Assembly: GCF_032926325.1 (NCBI RefSeq) | Contig: NZ_CP136709.1 | Span: 1,652,501-1,716,500, forward strand | Length of the DNA stretch: 64,000 nucleotides | Origin: Aestuariibaculum lutulentum | GTDB taxonomy: Bacteria > Bacteroidota > Bacteroidia > Flavobacteriales > Flavobacteriaceae | Reading direction: 5' to 3' | Part shown: one piece after another, positions 1 through 9,953 of the stretch | Position numbering within the stretch: position 1 is the first letter of the stretch | Layout: each line of letters opens with the position of its first letter | Translations under genes and position numbers: made by a program | Notes under the pieces: model-generated | Database searches by the model: none | Seen by the model: the letters and a program-made list of their open reading frames with translations, nothing else | What the model was told of the DNA's origin: nothing

Positions 1-81
1 GGTTTTGTTGGAATCTTAGGTTTCCTTCTTTTAGGAATTGTAATGACTTTTCAGGAGTCATTGTTGCTTGGGTTTCTCTAG
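1..81 (+). CDS. C-terminal end of a membrane protein (partial)
   Basis: Frame 1 is open from the first base to a TAG at 79-81 and gives 26 residues, almost all hydrophobic (GFVGILGFLLLGIVMTF, then QESLLLGFL). This looks like a last transmembrane helix. The 5' part lies outside the window, so the family cannot be named. Bases 82-225 after it hold no gene that I can support. Confidence 0.4.
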   Translation, partial: GFVGILGFLLLGIVMTFQESLLLGFL

Positions 82-225
82 TATGTGCTTTCATAGTATT
101 TTAAACGTTTAAGTAATATGTTGTTTTCAAGCAAATAATATTAGCTTTGAAATTGATGTTGTAATTGAAAATGTTATAATAAACGGGCCAAATTTAAGAC
201 TTTATCTTTGTTTAGGCAATTGGAT

Positions 226-1839
226 CTAACTTAGGCTTAAATCAGATTTTGGCCTTTCGTTAAAGAATTGAATAAAGCTTTCAGGGTTATGAACAGTACC
301 ACGTTTAGAAACCAGCTTGATATCTATATGACGTTCCTTGGCTTTAAATAAGAAATCTTCTAGAATTTCTATGACATCATTATCCAGATATCGGGTTTTA
401 ATTAAATTGATTTCCAAAATAGTATTTATTGGTAAACTGTCTAATTCTTTAAGAATAGCACCTTTGTTAAAGAAGGTAACCTCTTCTGCTAATGTCATTT
501 TTATTTGGTGTTTTCCATTACTTTTATCTTCAATATGTAGGAAATGTGAGTTTTGATAGCTCTTTAGTAAAACGACAACAATACCGACTAAGAGTCCTAA
601 GCTAATGCCGACCAATAAATCTGTAAAAACTATACCCAGAACTGTTGTTATAAAAGGAAGCCATTGTTTCCAACCTAAGGCGTACATGGTTTTAAATAAT
701 GAAGGTTTAGCCAGCTTGTAACCTACAACTAATAGCACGGCGGCTAAAACCGACAAAGGAATCATATTTAATAATCTAGGAATTAATATCACCGAAATTA
801 ACAGGAAAAAACCATGTAGGATAGTCGATAATTTGCTTTTACCACCAGACTGAACATTGGCAGAACTTCTAACAATAACCTGTGTAATTGGTAAACCTCC
901 AATAAGACCGGAAACAATATTTCCTGCACCTTGAGCTAAAAGTTCGCGGTTAGTAGGGGTTACGTTTTTATCAGGATCAATTTTATCGGAAGCTTCCACG
1001 CATAACAGGGTTTCCAAACTTGCAACCAAAGCCATGGTAAAGGCTACAATCCAGACTTCTGTATTTGTAATGGCAGAAAAATTTGGAAAGCTGAACTGAT
1101 TAAAAAAAGACGTTGTGTCTTCCGGAACTGGAACACTTACCAGGTGTTTATCAAGAATTGAGATACTATCTGAGCTTGAAGTAAGAATAACATAAATTAT
1201 ACCAACAACAACAGCTACTAATGGGCCTTGAATAACCTGAAAGAATTTTGCTTTTTTAGATAAAACTTTGTCCCAAAACAGAATAATTGCCAATCCAATA
1301 AACCCTACAATCATTGAGCCTATAGTAATATTGTCTACAATGTGTAGAATAGCAGAGAAAGTGTTCTCTCCCGATGCTTCAATAAAGCTATCGGCACCTT
1401 CAGGTTCGGCATCGTATCCAAAAAAGTGTGGAATTTGTTTTAAGATAATGATGATACCAATACCGGTAAGCATACCTTTAATAACCGAAGAAGGGAAATA
1501 GTATCCAATAACTCCCGCTTTTAAAACGCCAAATACAATTTGAATGATTCCGGCAATAACAACGGCAACCAAAAAGTTTTGGTAGCCACCAAGAGAGCCA
1601 ATAGCAGTCAATACTATGGCTGCTAAACCGGCAGCGGGACCACTAACGCCAATTTTAGATCCACTAAGACCTCCTACAACAATTCCACCAATTATACCGG
1701 CAATTAATCCGGAGAATAATGGCGCACCACTGGCTAAAGCAATACCTAAACAAAGAGGTAATGCAACAAAGAATACTACGATACTTGCAGGCAAGTCGTT
1801 TTTTAAAGTTTTAAACATATCATTAATAATTTTTTCCAA
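226..1839 (-). CDS. SulP family inorganic anion transporter with STAS domain
   Basis: This 537-residue inner-membrane protein has the SulP layout: a long, very hydrophobic transporter domain (about residues 15-420, with many Gly/Pro-rich helices, SGPAAG near residue 66 and GGLPITQVIVRSSAN near 314), then a cytoplasmic STAS domain (about 440-525). SulP proteins move sulfate, bicarbonate or other anions. The substrate cannot be read from the sequence, and no carbonic anhydrase gene is beside it in the window. The upstream 98-residue gene ends 61 bp before this start on the same strand, so the two may be co-transcribed. Start and length fit the family. Confidence 0.9.
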   Translation of the reverse strand: MEKIINDMFKTLKNDLPASIVVFFVALPLCLGIALASGAPLFSGLIAGIIGGIVVGGLSGSKIGVSGPAAGLAAIVLTAIGSLGGYQNFLVAVVIAGIIQIVFGVLKAGVIGYYFPSSVIKGMLTGIGIIIILKQIPHFFGYDAEPEGADSFIEASGENTFSAILHIVDNITIGSMIVGFIGLAIILFWDKVLSKKAKFFQVIQGPLVAVVVGIIYVILTSSSDSISILDKHLVSVPVPEDTTSFFNQFSFPNFSAITNTEVWIVAFTMALVASLETLLCVEASDKIDPDKNVTPTNRELLAQGAGNIVSGLIGGLPITQVIVRSSANVQSGGKSKLSTILHGFFLLISVILIPRLLNMIPLSVLAAVLLVVGYKLAKPSLFKTMYALGWKQWLPFITTVLGIVFTDLLVGISLGLLVGIVVVLLKSYQNSHFLHIEDKSNGKHQIKMTLAEEVTFFNKGAILKELDSLPINTILEINLIKTRYLDNDVIEILEDFLFKAKERHIDIKLVSKRGTVHNPESFIQFFNERPKSDLSLS

Positions 1840-1900
1840 CTGTTAAGAAGGAATATGTTAATATTTACAATAAAGGTAGAGTTCAAGAACTCTTATAAGA

Positions 1901-2197
1901 TTATGATAAGTATTGTTCCGGAGGTGGTGAAACCAAATTTAAATGTGGTTTCGGATAGGTTTTAAAACGATAAGAATAAAACTGAAAGTTATTAATTGAA
2001 AAGTTTGTTAAACCTTCATGTGTTTGTAATGAGAAGGGAGAAACTAAACTTTTACATTTACCATTTTCTTCTTCTTCTGCCATAGAATAAAAAATAGAAG
2101 TATCAATAGAATCGTCCAGAACAGCAATTACCGATGGCGCTGTAATTAACGCCATGAAAATTGTGGTAAGACATATTGCTATTGCTCTTTTAAACAT
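1901..2197 (-). CDS. small exported protein of unknown function
   Basis: A 98-residue protein with a hydrophobic N-terminus (MFKRAIAICLTTIFMALITA) that looks like a signal peptide or a single anchor, a short acidic patch (EEEENGK) and a Pro-rich tail ending SPPPEQYLS. I do not recognise a family. Short exported proteins with Pro-rich tails occur before transporter genes in Bacteroidota, and here it lies directly upstream of the SulP gene. A perfect TAnnTTTG element on the minus strand lies at 2218-2225, about 20 bp before the ATG, which supports a real transcript starting near 2213. Confidence 0.6.
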   Translation of the reverse strand: MFKRAIAICLTTIFMALITAPSVIAVLDDSIDTSIFYSMAEEEENGKCKSLVSPFSLQTHEGLTNFSINNFQFYSYRFKTYPKPHLNLVSPPPEQYLS

Positions 2198-2217
2198 CTA
2201 AATACAGTTGTTTAAAA

Positions 2218-2225
2218 CAAATATA
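2218..2225 (-). promoter_or_regulatory. -7 promoter element (TATATTTG) of the SulP unit
   Basis: The minus strand reads TATATTTG, a full match to the Bacteroidota -7 consensus TAnnTTTG, 20 bp before the ATG at 2197. I see no clear -33 TTTG. The unit probably covers the small exported protein and the SulP gene. Confidence 0.45.
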
Positions 2226-2334
2226 ACATTCTATGCTATTTTTTAAGTTAATTATTTTTAAAAATGAACTAAAAGGGGGGAATTTTTTAAAATTTGAAAA
2301 TAAACGATATTAAAAATTGAGGAGGTAATAATTA

Positions 2335-2368
2335 AAAACCCTCTCACAATTATCTGTAAGAGGGTTTT
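2335..2368 (-). terminator. rho-independent terminator after gltD
   Basis: AAAACCCTCT (2335-2344) pairs perfectly with AGAGGGTTTT (2359-2368) around a 14-nt loop. It lies 24 bp downstream of the gltD stop and ends the gltBD transcript. Confidence 0.8.
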
Positions 2369-2391
2369 GTTAATTTTTAAATTATTGATAA

Positions 2392-3855
2392 TTAAAGAGC
2401 TACTAAATCTCCAGTGGCATCTTTAGTAGGTAAATCTGACTTACCCATTAAATAAATATCAACTTGTCTTGCGGCTTCTCTACCTTCAGAAATGGCCCAA
2501 ACTATTAATGATTGTCCGCGACGCATATCACCGGCAGTAAATATATTTGGGATATTTGTCTGGTATTTACCATATTCTGCTTTGTAGTTAGAACGGGCAT
2601 CGGTTTCAATGCCTAATTTTTGAGCTATTGTTGCCTCAGGACCTGTAAACCCAAGTGCTAATAAGGCTAAGTCACATGGCCAGGTTTTCTCGGTGCCTGC
2701 AATTTCTATTAATTGTGGGCGCTCTCCCGGAACCATTTTCCATTCAACATTAACCGTTTTTAACGCGATTAATTTACCATTTTCATCTTTAACGAATTCT
2801 TTGGTGTTAATTAACCAGTTACGTTCAACACCTTCTTCGTGAGAAGACGATGTTTTTAACTGTAAAGGCCAGAAAGGCCAAGGCGTTGTTGGAGAACGGT
2901 GTCCTGGTGGTTTCGGCAAAATCTCGAAGTTAACAACCGATTTTGCTCCATGACGGTTAGACGTACCAATACAATCTGACCCGGTATCTCCACCACCAAT
3001 AACAATAACATCCTTACCGGTAGCTAATACCTGATCTTTAACTTCTTTACCAAAAACTACTTTAGTTTGTTGTGTTAAGAAATCCATGGCTTGAACTACA
3101 CCATCGGCGTCAATGCCAGGAGTTGGTAAGCTACGTCTTTCGGTAGCACCACCACAAAGCACAACAGCATCAAATTCGTGTAGTTTTTCAACGTCGTAGT
3201 TTACACCAACATTGACATTAGTTTTAAAGGTGATGCCTTCAGCTTTTAAGATAGCTAAACGACGATCGATGATTTCTTTCTCTAATTTAAAGTTAGGAAT
3301 ACCATAACGTAATAAACCTCCAACTTCATCATCACGCTCAAAAACAGTTACGGTATGACCAGCTCTGTTTAATTGTTGAGCAGTTGCTAAACCGGCAGGA
3401 CCAGATCCTACAACGGCAACTGTTTTACCAGTTCTTGTTTTAGGTGGCTGTGGTTTAATCCATCCCTCTTTAAAGGCGCGTTCAACGATGTTTTTTTCAA
3501 TGTTTTCAATTGAAATCGGATCTTCGATAATACCTAATACACATGCTTTTTCACACGGAGCAGGGCATAAACGACCTGTAAACTCAGGGAAATTATTGGT
3601 TGAGTGTAATAACCAAGAGGCTTTTTGCCACTCACCTTGGTGTACCATATGATTGAAATCCGGAATTAAGTTACCAAGCGGACAGCCACTGTGGCAAAAC
3701 GGTATTCCACAATCCATACAACGAGAACCTTGTTTTGTGATTTCGGCGTCGCTTAACGGAACTGTAAATTCTTTATAGTGTTGTACACGGTCTTTTACAG
3801 GCGTGTAACCTTCATCTTGTCTTTCAAATTCTTTAAATCCTGTTACTTTTCCCAT
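2392..3855 (-). CDS. gltD: glutamate synthase, small (beta) subunit
   Basis: 487 residues, the usual GltD length. This subunit oxidises NAD(P)H and passes electrons to GltB for conversion of glutamine plus 2-oxoglutarate to two glutamates. Visible features are the N-terminal cysteine clusters for 4Fe-4S centres (RCMDCGIPFCHSGCPLG near residue 46 and LCPAPCEKACVLG near 95), a first dinucleotide fold (VVGSGPAGLATAQQL near 149) and a second (VIGGGDTGSDC near 286), with a final FAD-contact segment (FTAGDMRRGQSLIVWAI). It starts 5 bp after the gltB stop, so the two are one operon. Confidence 0.97.
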   Translation of the reverse strand: MGKVTGFKEFERQDEGYTPVKDRVQHYKEFTVPLSDAEITKQGSRCMDCGIPFCHSGCPLGNLIPDFNHMVHQGEWQKASWLLHSTNNFPEFTGRLCPAPCEKACVLGIIEDPISIENIEKNIVERAFKEGWIKPQPPKTRTGKTVAVVGSGPAGLATAQQLNRAGHTVTVFERDDEVGGLLRYGIPNFKLEKEIIDRRLAILKAEGITFKTNVNVGVNYDVEKLHEFDAVVLCGGATERRSLPTPGIDADGVVQAMDFLTQQTKVVFGKEVKDQVLATGKDVIVIGGGDTGSDCIGTSNRHGAKSVVNFEILPKPPGHRSPTTPWPFWPLQLKTSSSHEEGVERNWLINTKEFVKDENGKLIALKTVNVEWKMVPGERPQLIEIAGTEKTWPCDLALLALGFTGPEATIAQKLGIETDARSNYKAEYGKYQTNIPNIFTAGDMRRGQSLIVWAISEGREAARQVDIYLMGKSDLPTKDATGDLVAL

Positions 3856-3860
3856 GACAA

Positions 3861-6800
3861 TTATGCTATTTCTAATTCTTCTACCATTTGTTCTTCAGTC
3901 TCTAAACGCTTAAGTGCACGTTTGTATTCGGTTGGCATTACTTTTACAAAGTTTGCTAAACTGTTTTCCCAGTCTTCAAGCAGTGTTTTTCCTTTGTTAC
4001 TATCTGTATAAGCCACGTGTTTTTGAATCATTGATTTTAAATCGTTAGCATCTTCAGCAGATAACTCTTCGAATTCAATGGTTTCCGTGTTACATAATCC
4101 GTTAGTAAACTTATTTTCCGGGTCGTAAACGTAAGCGATACCACCACTCATACCAGCTGCAAAGTTTCTTCCTGTTTTACCAAGAACTACCACTTTACCT
4201 CCAGTCATGTACTCACAACAGTGGTCTCCAACACCTTCAACAACGGCTTTAGCACCTGAGTTTCTTACGGCGAAACGTTCTCCAGCGATACCGTTAATGT
4301 AGGCTTCACCTTCAATAGCTCCGAATAAACAAACGTTTCCTACGATGATGTTGTTTTCAGCAATAAAGTCCGCTTTGGCGGGTTTCTTAACAATTAATTT
4401 CGCTCCGGATAATCCTTTTCCTAAGTAATCGTTGGTGTTTCCTTCTAGTTTGAAAGTTAAACCATGAGCACCAAATCCTCCGAAACTTTGTCCTGCCGAT
4501 CCTGTAAAACTGATGTTTAAGGTGTCTTCAGGTAACCCTAAGTGCCCGTATATTTTAGAGATTTCATTACTTACAATAGCACCAACCGTACGATCGGTGT
4601 TGTGAATTGGGTAAGCTAAATCCATTTTCTCTTTTCTATATAAAGCGCGGTGAGAATCTTTTAAGATCGTGAAATCTAAAACTTCATCTAAATTGTGATC
4701 TTGTTTTTCAGTATTTCTTACGGTCATTTTGCTGTATGCTTCCGGTCTGTGAAGAATAGCAGATAAATCTAAACCTTTTGCTTTATAGTGTGTAATCGCT
4801 TTATTGGCGTTGATTTTATGTGTTTGACCAACCATTTCAGATAGTGTTCTAAATCCTAACTGAGCCATGATGCCTCTTAACTCTTCAGCAACATAATAGA
4901 AGAAGTTAATAACGTGCTCTGGTGTACCTTTAAAGTTTTTACGTAATTCTTTATCTTGAGTTGCAATACCTACAGGACATGTATTTAAGTGACACTTACG
5001 CATCATGATACATCCTGAAGCTACTAACGGTGCAGTTGCAAATCCAAACTCTTCAGCTCCTAATAAGGCAGCGATAGCTACGTCACGTCCTGTTTTTAAC
5101 TGTCCGTCACATTCTACAACAATACGGCTACGTAAGTTGTTAAGTACTAAAGTCTGTTGTGCCTCAGCTAAACCAAGCTCCCAAGGTAAACCTGCATGTT
5201 TTAAAGAGGTTAGTGGGGAAGCTCCAGTACCACCGTCATATCCTGAAATTAATACCACATCGGCTTTGGCTTTTGCTACACCGGCAGCAATAGTACCAAC
5301 ACCAACTTCAGATACTAGCTTCACATTTATACGCGCTTCACGGTTTGCATTTTTCAAGTCGAAAATAAGCTGAGCTAAATCTTCAATAGAGTAAATATCG
5401 TGGTGAGGCGGTGGTGAAATTAATCCAACAAAAGGTGTTGAGTTACGGGCAGAAGCAATCCAAGGTAAAACTTTTTCACCAGGAAGCTGTCCACCTTCTC
5501 CAGGTTTCGCACCTTGCGCCATTTTAATTTGAATCTCTCTTGCATTGGTTAAGTAGTGAGATGTCACACCGAAACGTCCAGAAGCTACCTGTTTGATGGC
5601 CGAGTTACGGCTATCACCGTTTACATCTGGATGGAATCGACGTCTGTCTTCTCCACCTTCACCAGAGTTCGACTTACCACCAATACGGTTCATTGCAATG
5701 GCTAAGTTTTCGTGTGCTTCACGAGAAATCGACCCATAAGACATCGCTCCGGTTTTGAAACGTTTTACAATGTCAGTCCATGGTTCTACTTCTTCAAGTG
5801 GAATTGGATCTAAATTATCGAATTCGAATAATCCACGAATAGTCATTAAGTTTTCAGCCTGATCGTTTACAGCCTGAGCGTAAACATCGTAGCTTTTCTG
5901 ATCGCTTAAACGAACAGCTTGTTGTAATTTAGAAACGGTAGTCGGGTTAAACATGTGGCGTTCGCCATTACGTCTCCAACGGTAATCGCCTCCAATATTT
6001 AAACCTAATTTCTTATCGATTAAGTTATCAGGGTAAGCTTGTTTGTAACGTTCGTTAATTTCTTTTTCAATTTCGTAAAGTCCGATACCTTCAATTCTTG
6101 AAGCAGTGTATGGAAAATATTTTTCTACGAATTGTGAATTGAAACCAACAATCTCGAAAATTTGAGAACCTCTGTACGAGTGTAATGTAGAGATTCCAAT
6201 TTTGTTCATAATTTTTAGAAGTCCTTTACCGATAGCTTTATTGAAGTTAGTCACAGCCTTATCTTCATCCATGCCTTCAATAAATCCTTCTTTCACCTGC
6301 ATTCTAATGATTTCGTTAACCATGTACGGGTTAATGGCACTGGCTCCGTAACCGAATAAGGTTGCGAAATGATGCGGTTCGCGAGGCTCTGCAGATTCGA
6401 TGATGATATCGAAGTACGAACGCTTACGTAAACGGTTCATCTGGTGGTTAACATAAGAACATGCTAATAAAGCAGGAATAGGAGCGAAGTCTTTGTTAAC
6501 ACCACGATCTGATAAGATGATGATGTTTGTGCCGCGCTCTAAGGCTTTAGTAACCTGTACAATAATATCTTCTAAAGCATTTTCTAAACCATTAAGTCCT
6601 TGACTTTTTGGGTAAAGCATGTGAATAGTTTCTGCCTTGAATCCTTCAACAGAAATGGTTCTTATTTTTTCTAAATCGGCATTAGAAATCACCGGATTTT
6701 GAATACGTAACTTTCTACATTGTCTTTCGGTAATGCTAAAAATATTACGGTCTTTACCTAAGTTTAGAGCTATATCGGTTACAATTTCTTCACGAATACC

Positions 6801-8375
6801 ATCTAATGGCGGATTGGTTACCTGCGCGAATAATTGTTTAAAGTAATTTGAAATAAGTTGAGGTCGGTCTGATAACACTGCTAATGGTGTATCAATACCC
6901 ATAGACCCTAAGGCTTCTTTGCCGTCAATGGCCATAGGGGTAATAACCTCTTGTATGTCTTCGAACGTGTAATTGAATAAACGTTGTCTTGTTTTAATGT
7001 CAATTGTCTCAATCGGACAGGTTTCGTTGGTATAGGCTACATCTCTTAAATGTAGTCTGGTTTTGTTTAACCATTCCTGGTAAGGACGTTCAGAAACCAC
7101 CTTATTTTTAATTTCTTCGTCACTAACAATGCGGCCTTCGTTCATATCTACCAGGAACATTTTTCCTGGTTCTAAACGACCGTGTTCTTTAATATCGTCT
7201 GGTTCGATATCTACAACACCAACTTCGGAAGACATGATTAATTTTCCACTTTTAGTTACGGTGTAACGCGATGGTCTTAATCCGTTACGATCAAGAAGAG
7301 CTCCAATATAATCACCATCGGTAAATGGTACAGAAGCAGGGCCATCCCATGGTTCCATAATACAAGCATTGTATTCGTAAAATGCTTTACGCTCTGGTGA
7401 CATGGTTTTGTGTTTTTCCCAGGCTTCAGGAATCATCATCATCATAATCTCTGGTAATGATCTTCCGGTATGTGTTAATAATTCAACAACCATATCCATA
7501 GAGGCAGAATCTGATTTGCCTGGTAAAATGATTGGGAATAATTTATCAATTTGAGGTCCGAAGACTTCACTCTTCATAATTTCCTCACGAACACGCATTC
7601 TACTTACGTTTCCACGAAGGGTGTTGATTTCACCATTTTGACACATGAAGCGGAATGGCTGAGCCAGTTCCCATGTTGGCATGGTGTTGGTTGAGAAACG
7701 CTGGTGTACCAAAGCCAGACGGGTTACTAAATCGATTTGTTGTAAATCGGTGTAGTATGGTCCGATATCTTCAGGCATGATAATACCTTTATATATCAAT
7801 GTTGTTGTTGATAAACTTGGTACATAAAAATAGCCGCTTTCAGAAATTTTTGATGTTCTAATAGTGTGTTCGGTAATTTTACGAGCAGCATATAGTTTAG
7901 CTTTAAAAGTATCTTCCGAAATCTCTTCGGTTTTACCTACAAATAACTGTTCAATAGTAGGTTCAGACGCTAATGCGATTTCACCTAATTGAGATGAATC
8001 TACAGGTACTTTACGCCATCCTAAAATAGAAAGCCCCTGAGCTTTTATTTCCTTCTCGAAAATATCTTTACAGAATTTATATTGGTTGGTGTTTTTTGGT
8101 AAAAAAACCATACCTACGGCATACTCTCTTTGTTCTGGTAAACTAAAGCTGCATACACGCTTAAAATAATCATGAGGAATATCAATCAATAAACCGGCAC
8201 CATCACCAGTTTTTCCATCGGCACTAACGCCTCCCCTATGTTCTAGTTTTACAAGAATTTCTAATGCATCGTGTATGATTTGATTTGTCTTCTCACCGTT
8301 AAGATTACAAATAAAACCAGCACCACAATTTTCATGTTCAAACTCAGGTAAATACATTCCTTGTTTCTTCAGCAT
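3861..8375 (-). CDS. gltB: glutamate synthase, large (alpha) subunit
   Basis: About 1500 residues with the full GltB order: class II glutamine amidotransferase domain, central domain, FMN-binding synthase barrel with a 3Fe-4S site (CHLNTCPVG near 4980-5000) and a C-terminal GXGXG beta-helix. I place the start at the ATG at 8375 ([12 protein letters not shown]) rather than a TTG three codons earlier; a further ATG lies at 8357. The catalytic Cys is residue 17 (ENCGAGF), so a 16-residue propeptide must be removed. The gene leads the gltBD operon and is divergent from a porin/ammonium transporter cluster. A 7/8 match to the -7 element (TATATTCG, 8414-8421) lies about 40 bp upstream. Confidence 0.96.
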   Translation of the reverse strand: MLKKQGMYLPEFEHENCGAGFICNLNGEKTNQIIHDALEILVKLEHRGGVSADGKTGDGAGLLIDIPHDYFKRVCSFSLPEQREYAVGMVFLPKNTNQYKFCKDIFEKEIKAQGLSILGWRKVPVDSSQLGEIALASEPTIEQLFVGKTEEISEDTFKAKLYAARKITEHTIRTSKISESGYFYVPSLSTTTLIYKGIIMPEDIGPYYTDLQQIDLVTRLALVHQRFSTNTMPTWELAQPFRFMCQNGEINTLRGNVSRMRVREEIMKSEVFGPQIDKLFPIILPGKSDSASMDMVVELLTHTGRSLPEIMMMMIPEAWEKHKTMSPERKAFYEYNACIMEPWDGPASVPFTDGDYIGALLDRNGLRPSRYTVTKSGKLIMSSEVGVVDIEPDDIKEHGRLEPGKMFLVDMNEGRIVSDEEIKNKVVSERPYQEWLNKTRLHLRDVAYTNETCPIETIDIKTRQRLFNYTFEDIQEVITPMAIDGKEALGSMGIDTPLAVLSDRPQLISNYFKQLFAQVTNPPLDGIREEIVTDIALNLGKDRNIFSITERQCRKLRIQNPVISNADLEKIRTISVEGFKAETIHMLYPKSQGLNGLENALEDIIVQVTKALERGTNIIILSDRGVNKDFAPIPALLACSYVNHQMNRLRKRSYFDIIIESAEPREPHHFATLFGYGASAINPYMVNEIIRMQVKEGFIEGMDEDKAVTNFNKAIGKGLLKIMNKIGISTLHSYRGSQIFEIVGFNSQFVEKYFPYTASRIEGIGLYEIEKEINERYKQAYPDNLIDKKLGLNIGGDYRWRRNGERHMFNPTTVSKLQQAVRLSDQKSYDVYAQAVNDQAENLMTIRGLFEFDNLDPIPLEEVEPWTDIVKRFKTGAMSYGSISREAHENLAIAMNRIGGKSNSGEGGEDRRRFHPDVNGDSRNSAIKQVASGRFGVTSHYLTNAREIQIKMAQGAKPGEGGQLPGEKVLPWIASARNSTPFVGLISPPPHHDIYSIEDLAQLIFDLKNANREARINVKLVSEVGVGTIAAGVAKAKADVVLISGYDGGTGASPLTSLKHAGLPWELGLAEAQQTLVLNNLRSRIVVECDGQLKTGRDVAIAALLGAEEFGFATAPLVASGCIMMRKCHLNTCPVGIATQDKELRKNFKGTPEHVINFFYYVAEELRGIMAQLGFRTLSEMVGQTHKINANKAITHYKAKGLDLSAILHRPEAYSKMTVRNTEKQDHNLDEVLDFTILKDSHRALYRKEKMDLAYPIHNTDRTVGAIVSNEISKIYGHLGLPEDTLNISFTGSAGQSFGGFGAHGLTFKLEGNTNDYLGKGLSGAKLIVKKPAKADFIAENNIIVGNVCLFGAIEGEAYINGIAGERFAVRNSGAKAVVEGVGDHCCEYMTGGKVVVLGKTGRNFAAGMSGGIAYVYDPENKFTNGLCNTETIEFEELSAEDANDLKSMIQKHVAYTDSNKGKTLLEDWENSLANFVKVMPTEYKRALKRLETEEQMVEELEIA

Positions 8376-8689
8376 AATCAACAAATTTTGGTTTTGAAAA
8401 GTGACTTAATAAGCGAATATATGTATAGATTTTAAATAAAAATAATGACGATTTCATTATTTCGATATTAGGAGAGAAGTGAAGATAAAAATAATTATAT
8501 GTTAATAAATACCTAAATTTTTAATAAATACTCAAAGTGTTATTATCAGTGTTTAATTGAGATAACTGAAATTATTTTAATGAATATTTCAATAAATAGA
8601 ATTTAACGCATTAAAAAACATTAAATATTGATGATAATTCAATATGTCGAGTTGTTAAAATTCAAAAAAATCAAAAAAATAAAACAGTA

Positions 8690-8706
8690 CCCTTAAAAAA
8701 AAAGGG
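8690..8706. promoter_or_regulatory. C-run/G-run dyad 1, candidate nitrogen-control operator
   Basis: CCC (8690-8692), 11 A/T bases, then GGG (8704-8706), preceded by GTA. It resembles dyad 2 at 8742-8760, 52 bp downstream (about five helical turns). Both lie upstream of the porin/amt genes and within the divergent gltB spacer. Confidence 0.4.
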
Positions 8707-8741
8707 ATAAAATTAGAATATCTATAAAAGTTTAAGTTGTA

Positions 8742-8760
8742 CCCCTATTTTTTATGGGGG
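8742..8760. promoter_or_regulatory. C-run/G-run dyad 2, candidate nitrogen-control operator
   Basis: CCCC (8742-8745), TATTTTTTAT, then GGGGG (8756-8760), again preceded by GTA. It ends 16 bp before a 7/8 match to the -7 element at 8777-8784, so it covers the place of the weak -33 box, as an activator site would. No factor can be named from the sequence. Confidence 0.45.
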
Positions 8761-8839
8761 TTAAGTTTTTTTAACATAAGTTTACGACGTTCTTAAGGAA
8801 AAATTAACCAAAAAACATTAATAACTTAAATTAAACATT

Positions 8840-9841
8840 ATGAAAAAACTACTTACTCTTTCAATGCTTTTTGCAGCTACGACACTGTTTGCTCAGGAGG
8901 ACAAAAAACCTGCTTTGTCTATTTCAGGTAGCGTAGATGCTTACTACCAAACTTATTTGACAGCTTCAGACAATATGGGACAATCGTTTGGAACAGCTTT
9001 CGCAGGTCAGTCTGGTTTTGCATTAGGTATGGGAAATTTAATAGCTAGCTACGAAGGTGAAAAAGTAGGAGCTGTTCTTGACTTAGTTACCGGGCCTAGA
9101 GGAGCTGGTGCTACATTTAATACTGATATCGTAGACGGTATCGTTAACCAGGCGTATGTATACTGGAATGTATCTGAAAGCACAACGTTAACTTTTGGTA
9201 GATGGAATACGTTTTTAGGATACGAGGTTATCGCTCCAGCGGCAAACTTTAACTATAGCTGTTCTTACTTATTTTCAAACGGGCCTTTCTCACATATGGG
9301 TTTAAAAGCTGATTTTGCTTTATCTGATGATTTAAGCTTAATGTTAGCAGTAACTAATCCATGGGATACTAATGATACATCTTGGACTGGAGAATATGCA
9401 TTTGGTGCTCAGTTAGGGTATTCAGGTCAGTTCTTAAATTTATATTATGACAGCGGAGAGCACGGAGGTTTAGGTTTCGAAGTTGATTATACTGGTGGTT
9501 TTGATTTATCTGATGCATTTTATTTAGGTATCAATGCTGCGTACAACGATAATGATGGTTCTGGTTTCTACGGAGCTGCATTATATCCTCAATATGGAAT
9601 GTCTGATTCTTTTAGCTTAGGGTTAAGAGGTGAGTATTTTGGTTTACATGGTGATGCTAATCCAGATGAAGAAAGTGTATTAGCTCTTACTTTAACTGGA
9701 AGTTATTCAGTTGATAACCTAATCATCAAGCCAGAGATTAGATTAGATTCTTGGACTGATGCTATGCCATATCTTGATAGCGATGGTGCTGCAACAGATA
9801 ACTTAGCTGCTTTTACTCTTGCAGCAATCTATTCATTCTAA
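8840..9841 (+). CDS. outer-membrane beta-barrel porin of the nitrogen cluster (BBP2/OmpL-like)
   Basis: 333 residues with a clear signal peptide (MKKLLTLSMLFAATTLFAQ, cleaved before ED). The mature part alternates aromatic and small polar residues as in a beta-barrel and ends in FTLAAIYSF, with the terminal Phe typical of outer-membrane proteins. Segments such as SGSVDAYYQTY and FGRWNTFLGYEVI are like those of the putative beta-barrel porin-2 family. Its place before amt, PII and a second amt suggests that it lets ammonium or small nitrogen compounds through the outer membrane; this is inference. No terminator is evident in the 112-bp gap to amt. Confidence 0.8.
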   Translation: MKKLLTLSMLFAATTLFAQEDKKPALSISGSVDAYYQTYLTASDNMGQSFGTAFAGQSGFALGMGNLIASYEGEKVGAVLDLVTGPRGAGATFNTDIVDGIVNQAYVYWNVSESTTLTFGRWNTFLGYEVIAPAANFNYSCSYLFSNGPFSHMGLKADFALSDDLSLMLAVTNPWDTNDTSWTGEYAFGAQLGYSGQFLNLYYDSGEHGGLGFEVDYTGGFDLSDAFYLGINAAYNDNDGSGFYGAALYPQYGMSDSFSLGLRGEYFGLHGDANPDEESVLALTLTGSYSVDNLIIKPEIRLDSWTDAMPYLDSDGAATDNLAAFTLAAIYSF

Positions 9842-9953
9842 TAGAAAAGCATGCAATAAATTTTAAATAAACTATAATGGAGGGTGGGGTACATACTAAC
9901 TAACCAACTTACTTCACCTTCCAAAACAATCTAACCCTTAAAAATTATATAAT

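Larger units (their letters stand above)
8376..8839. other. AT-rich divergent regulatory spacer between gltB and the nitrogen porin
   Basis: A 464-bp spacer with no coding sequence that I can support. It must hold promoters in both directions. The gltB side has TATATTCG at 8414-8421 (minus strand). The porin side has TAAGTTTA at 8777-8784 (plus strand, 7/8 match to TAnnTTTG), and two C-run/G-run dyads lie just upstream of that (separate entries). The rest is A/T tracts. Confidence 0.6.

Noticed and set aside
2269..2290. G6 run followed by T-rich DNA as a possible terminator or slippage site
   Set aside because: No pairing C run is nearby, and it lies in a spacer outside any gene, so it has no clear role.
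5005..5373. Plus-strand open frame of 122 codons inside gltB
   Set aside because: It lies wholly within the strongly supported gltB gene on the other strand, and its composition (Ala, Pro, Ser and Thr) is that of an antisense frame.
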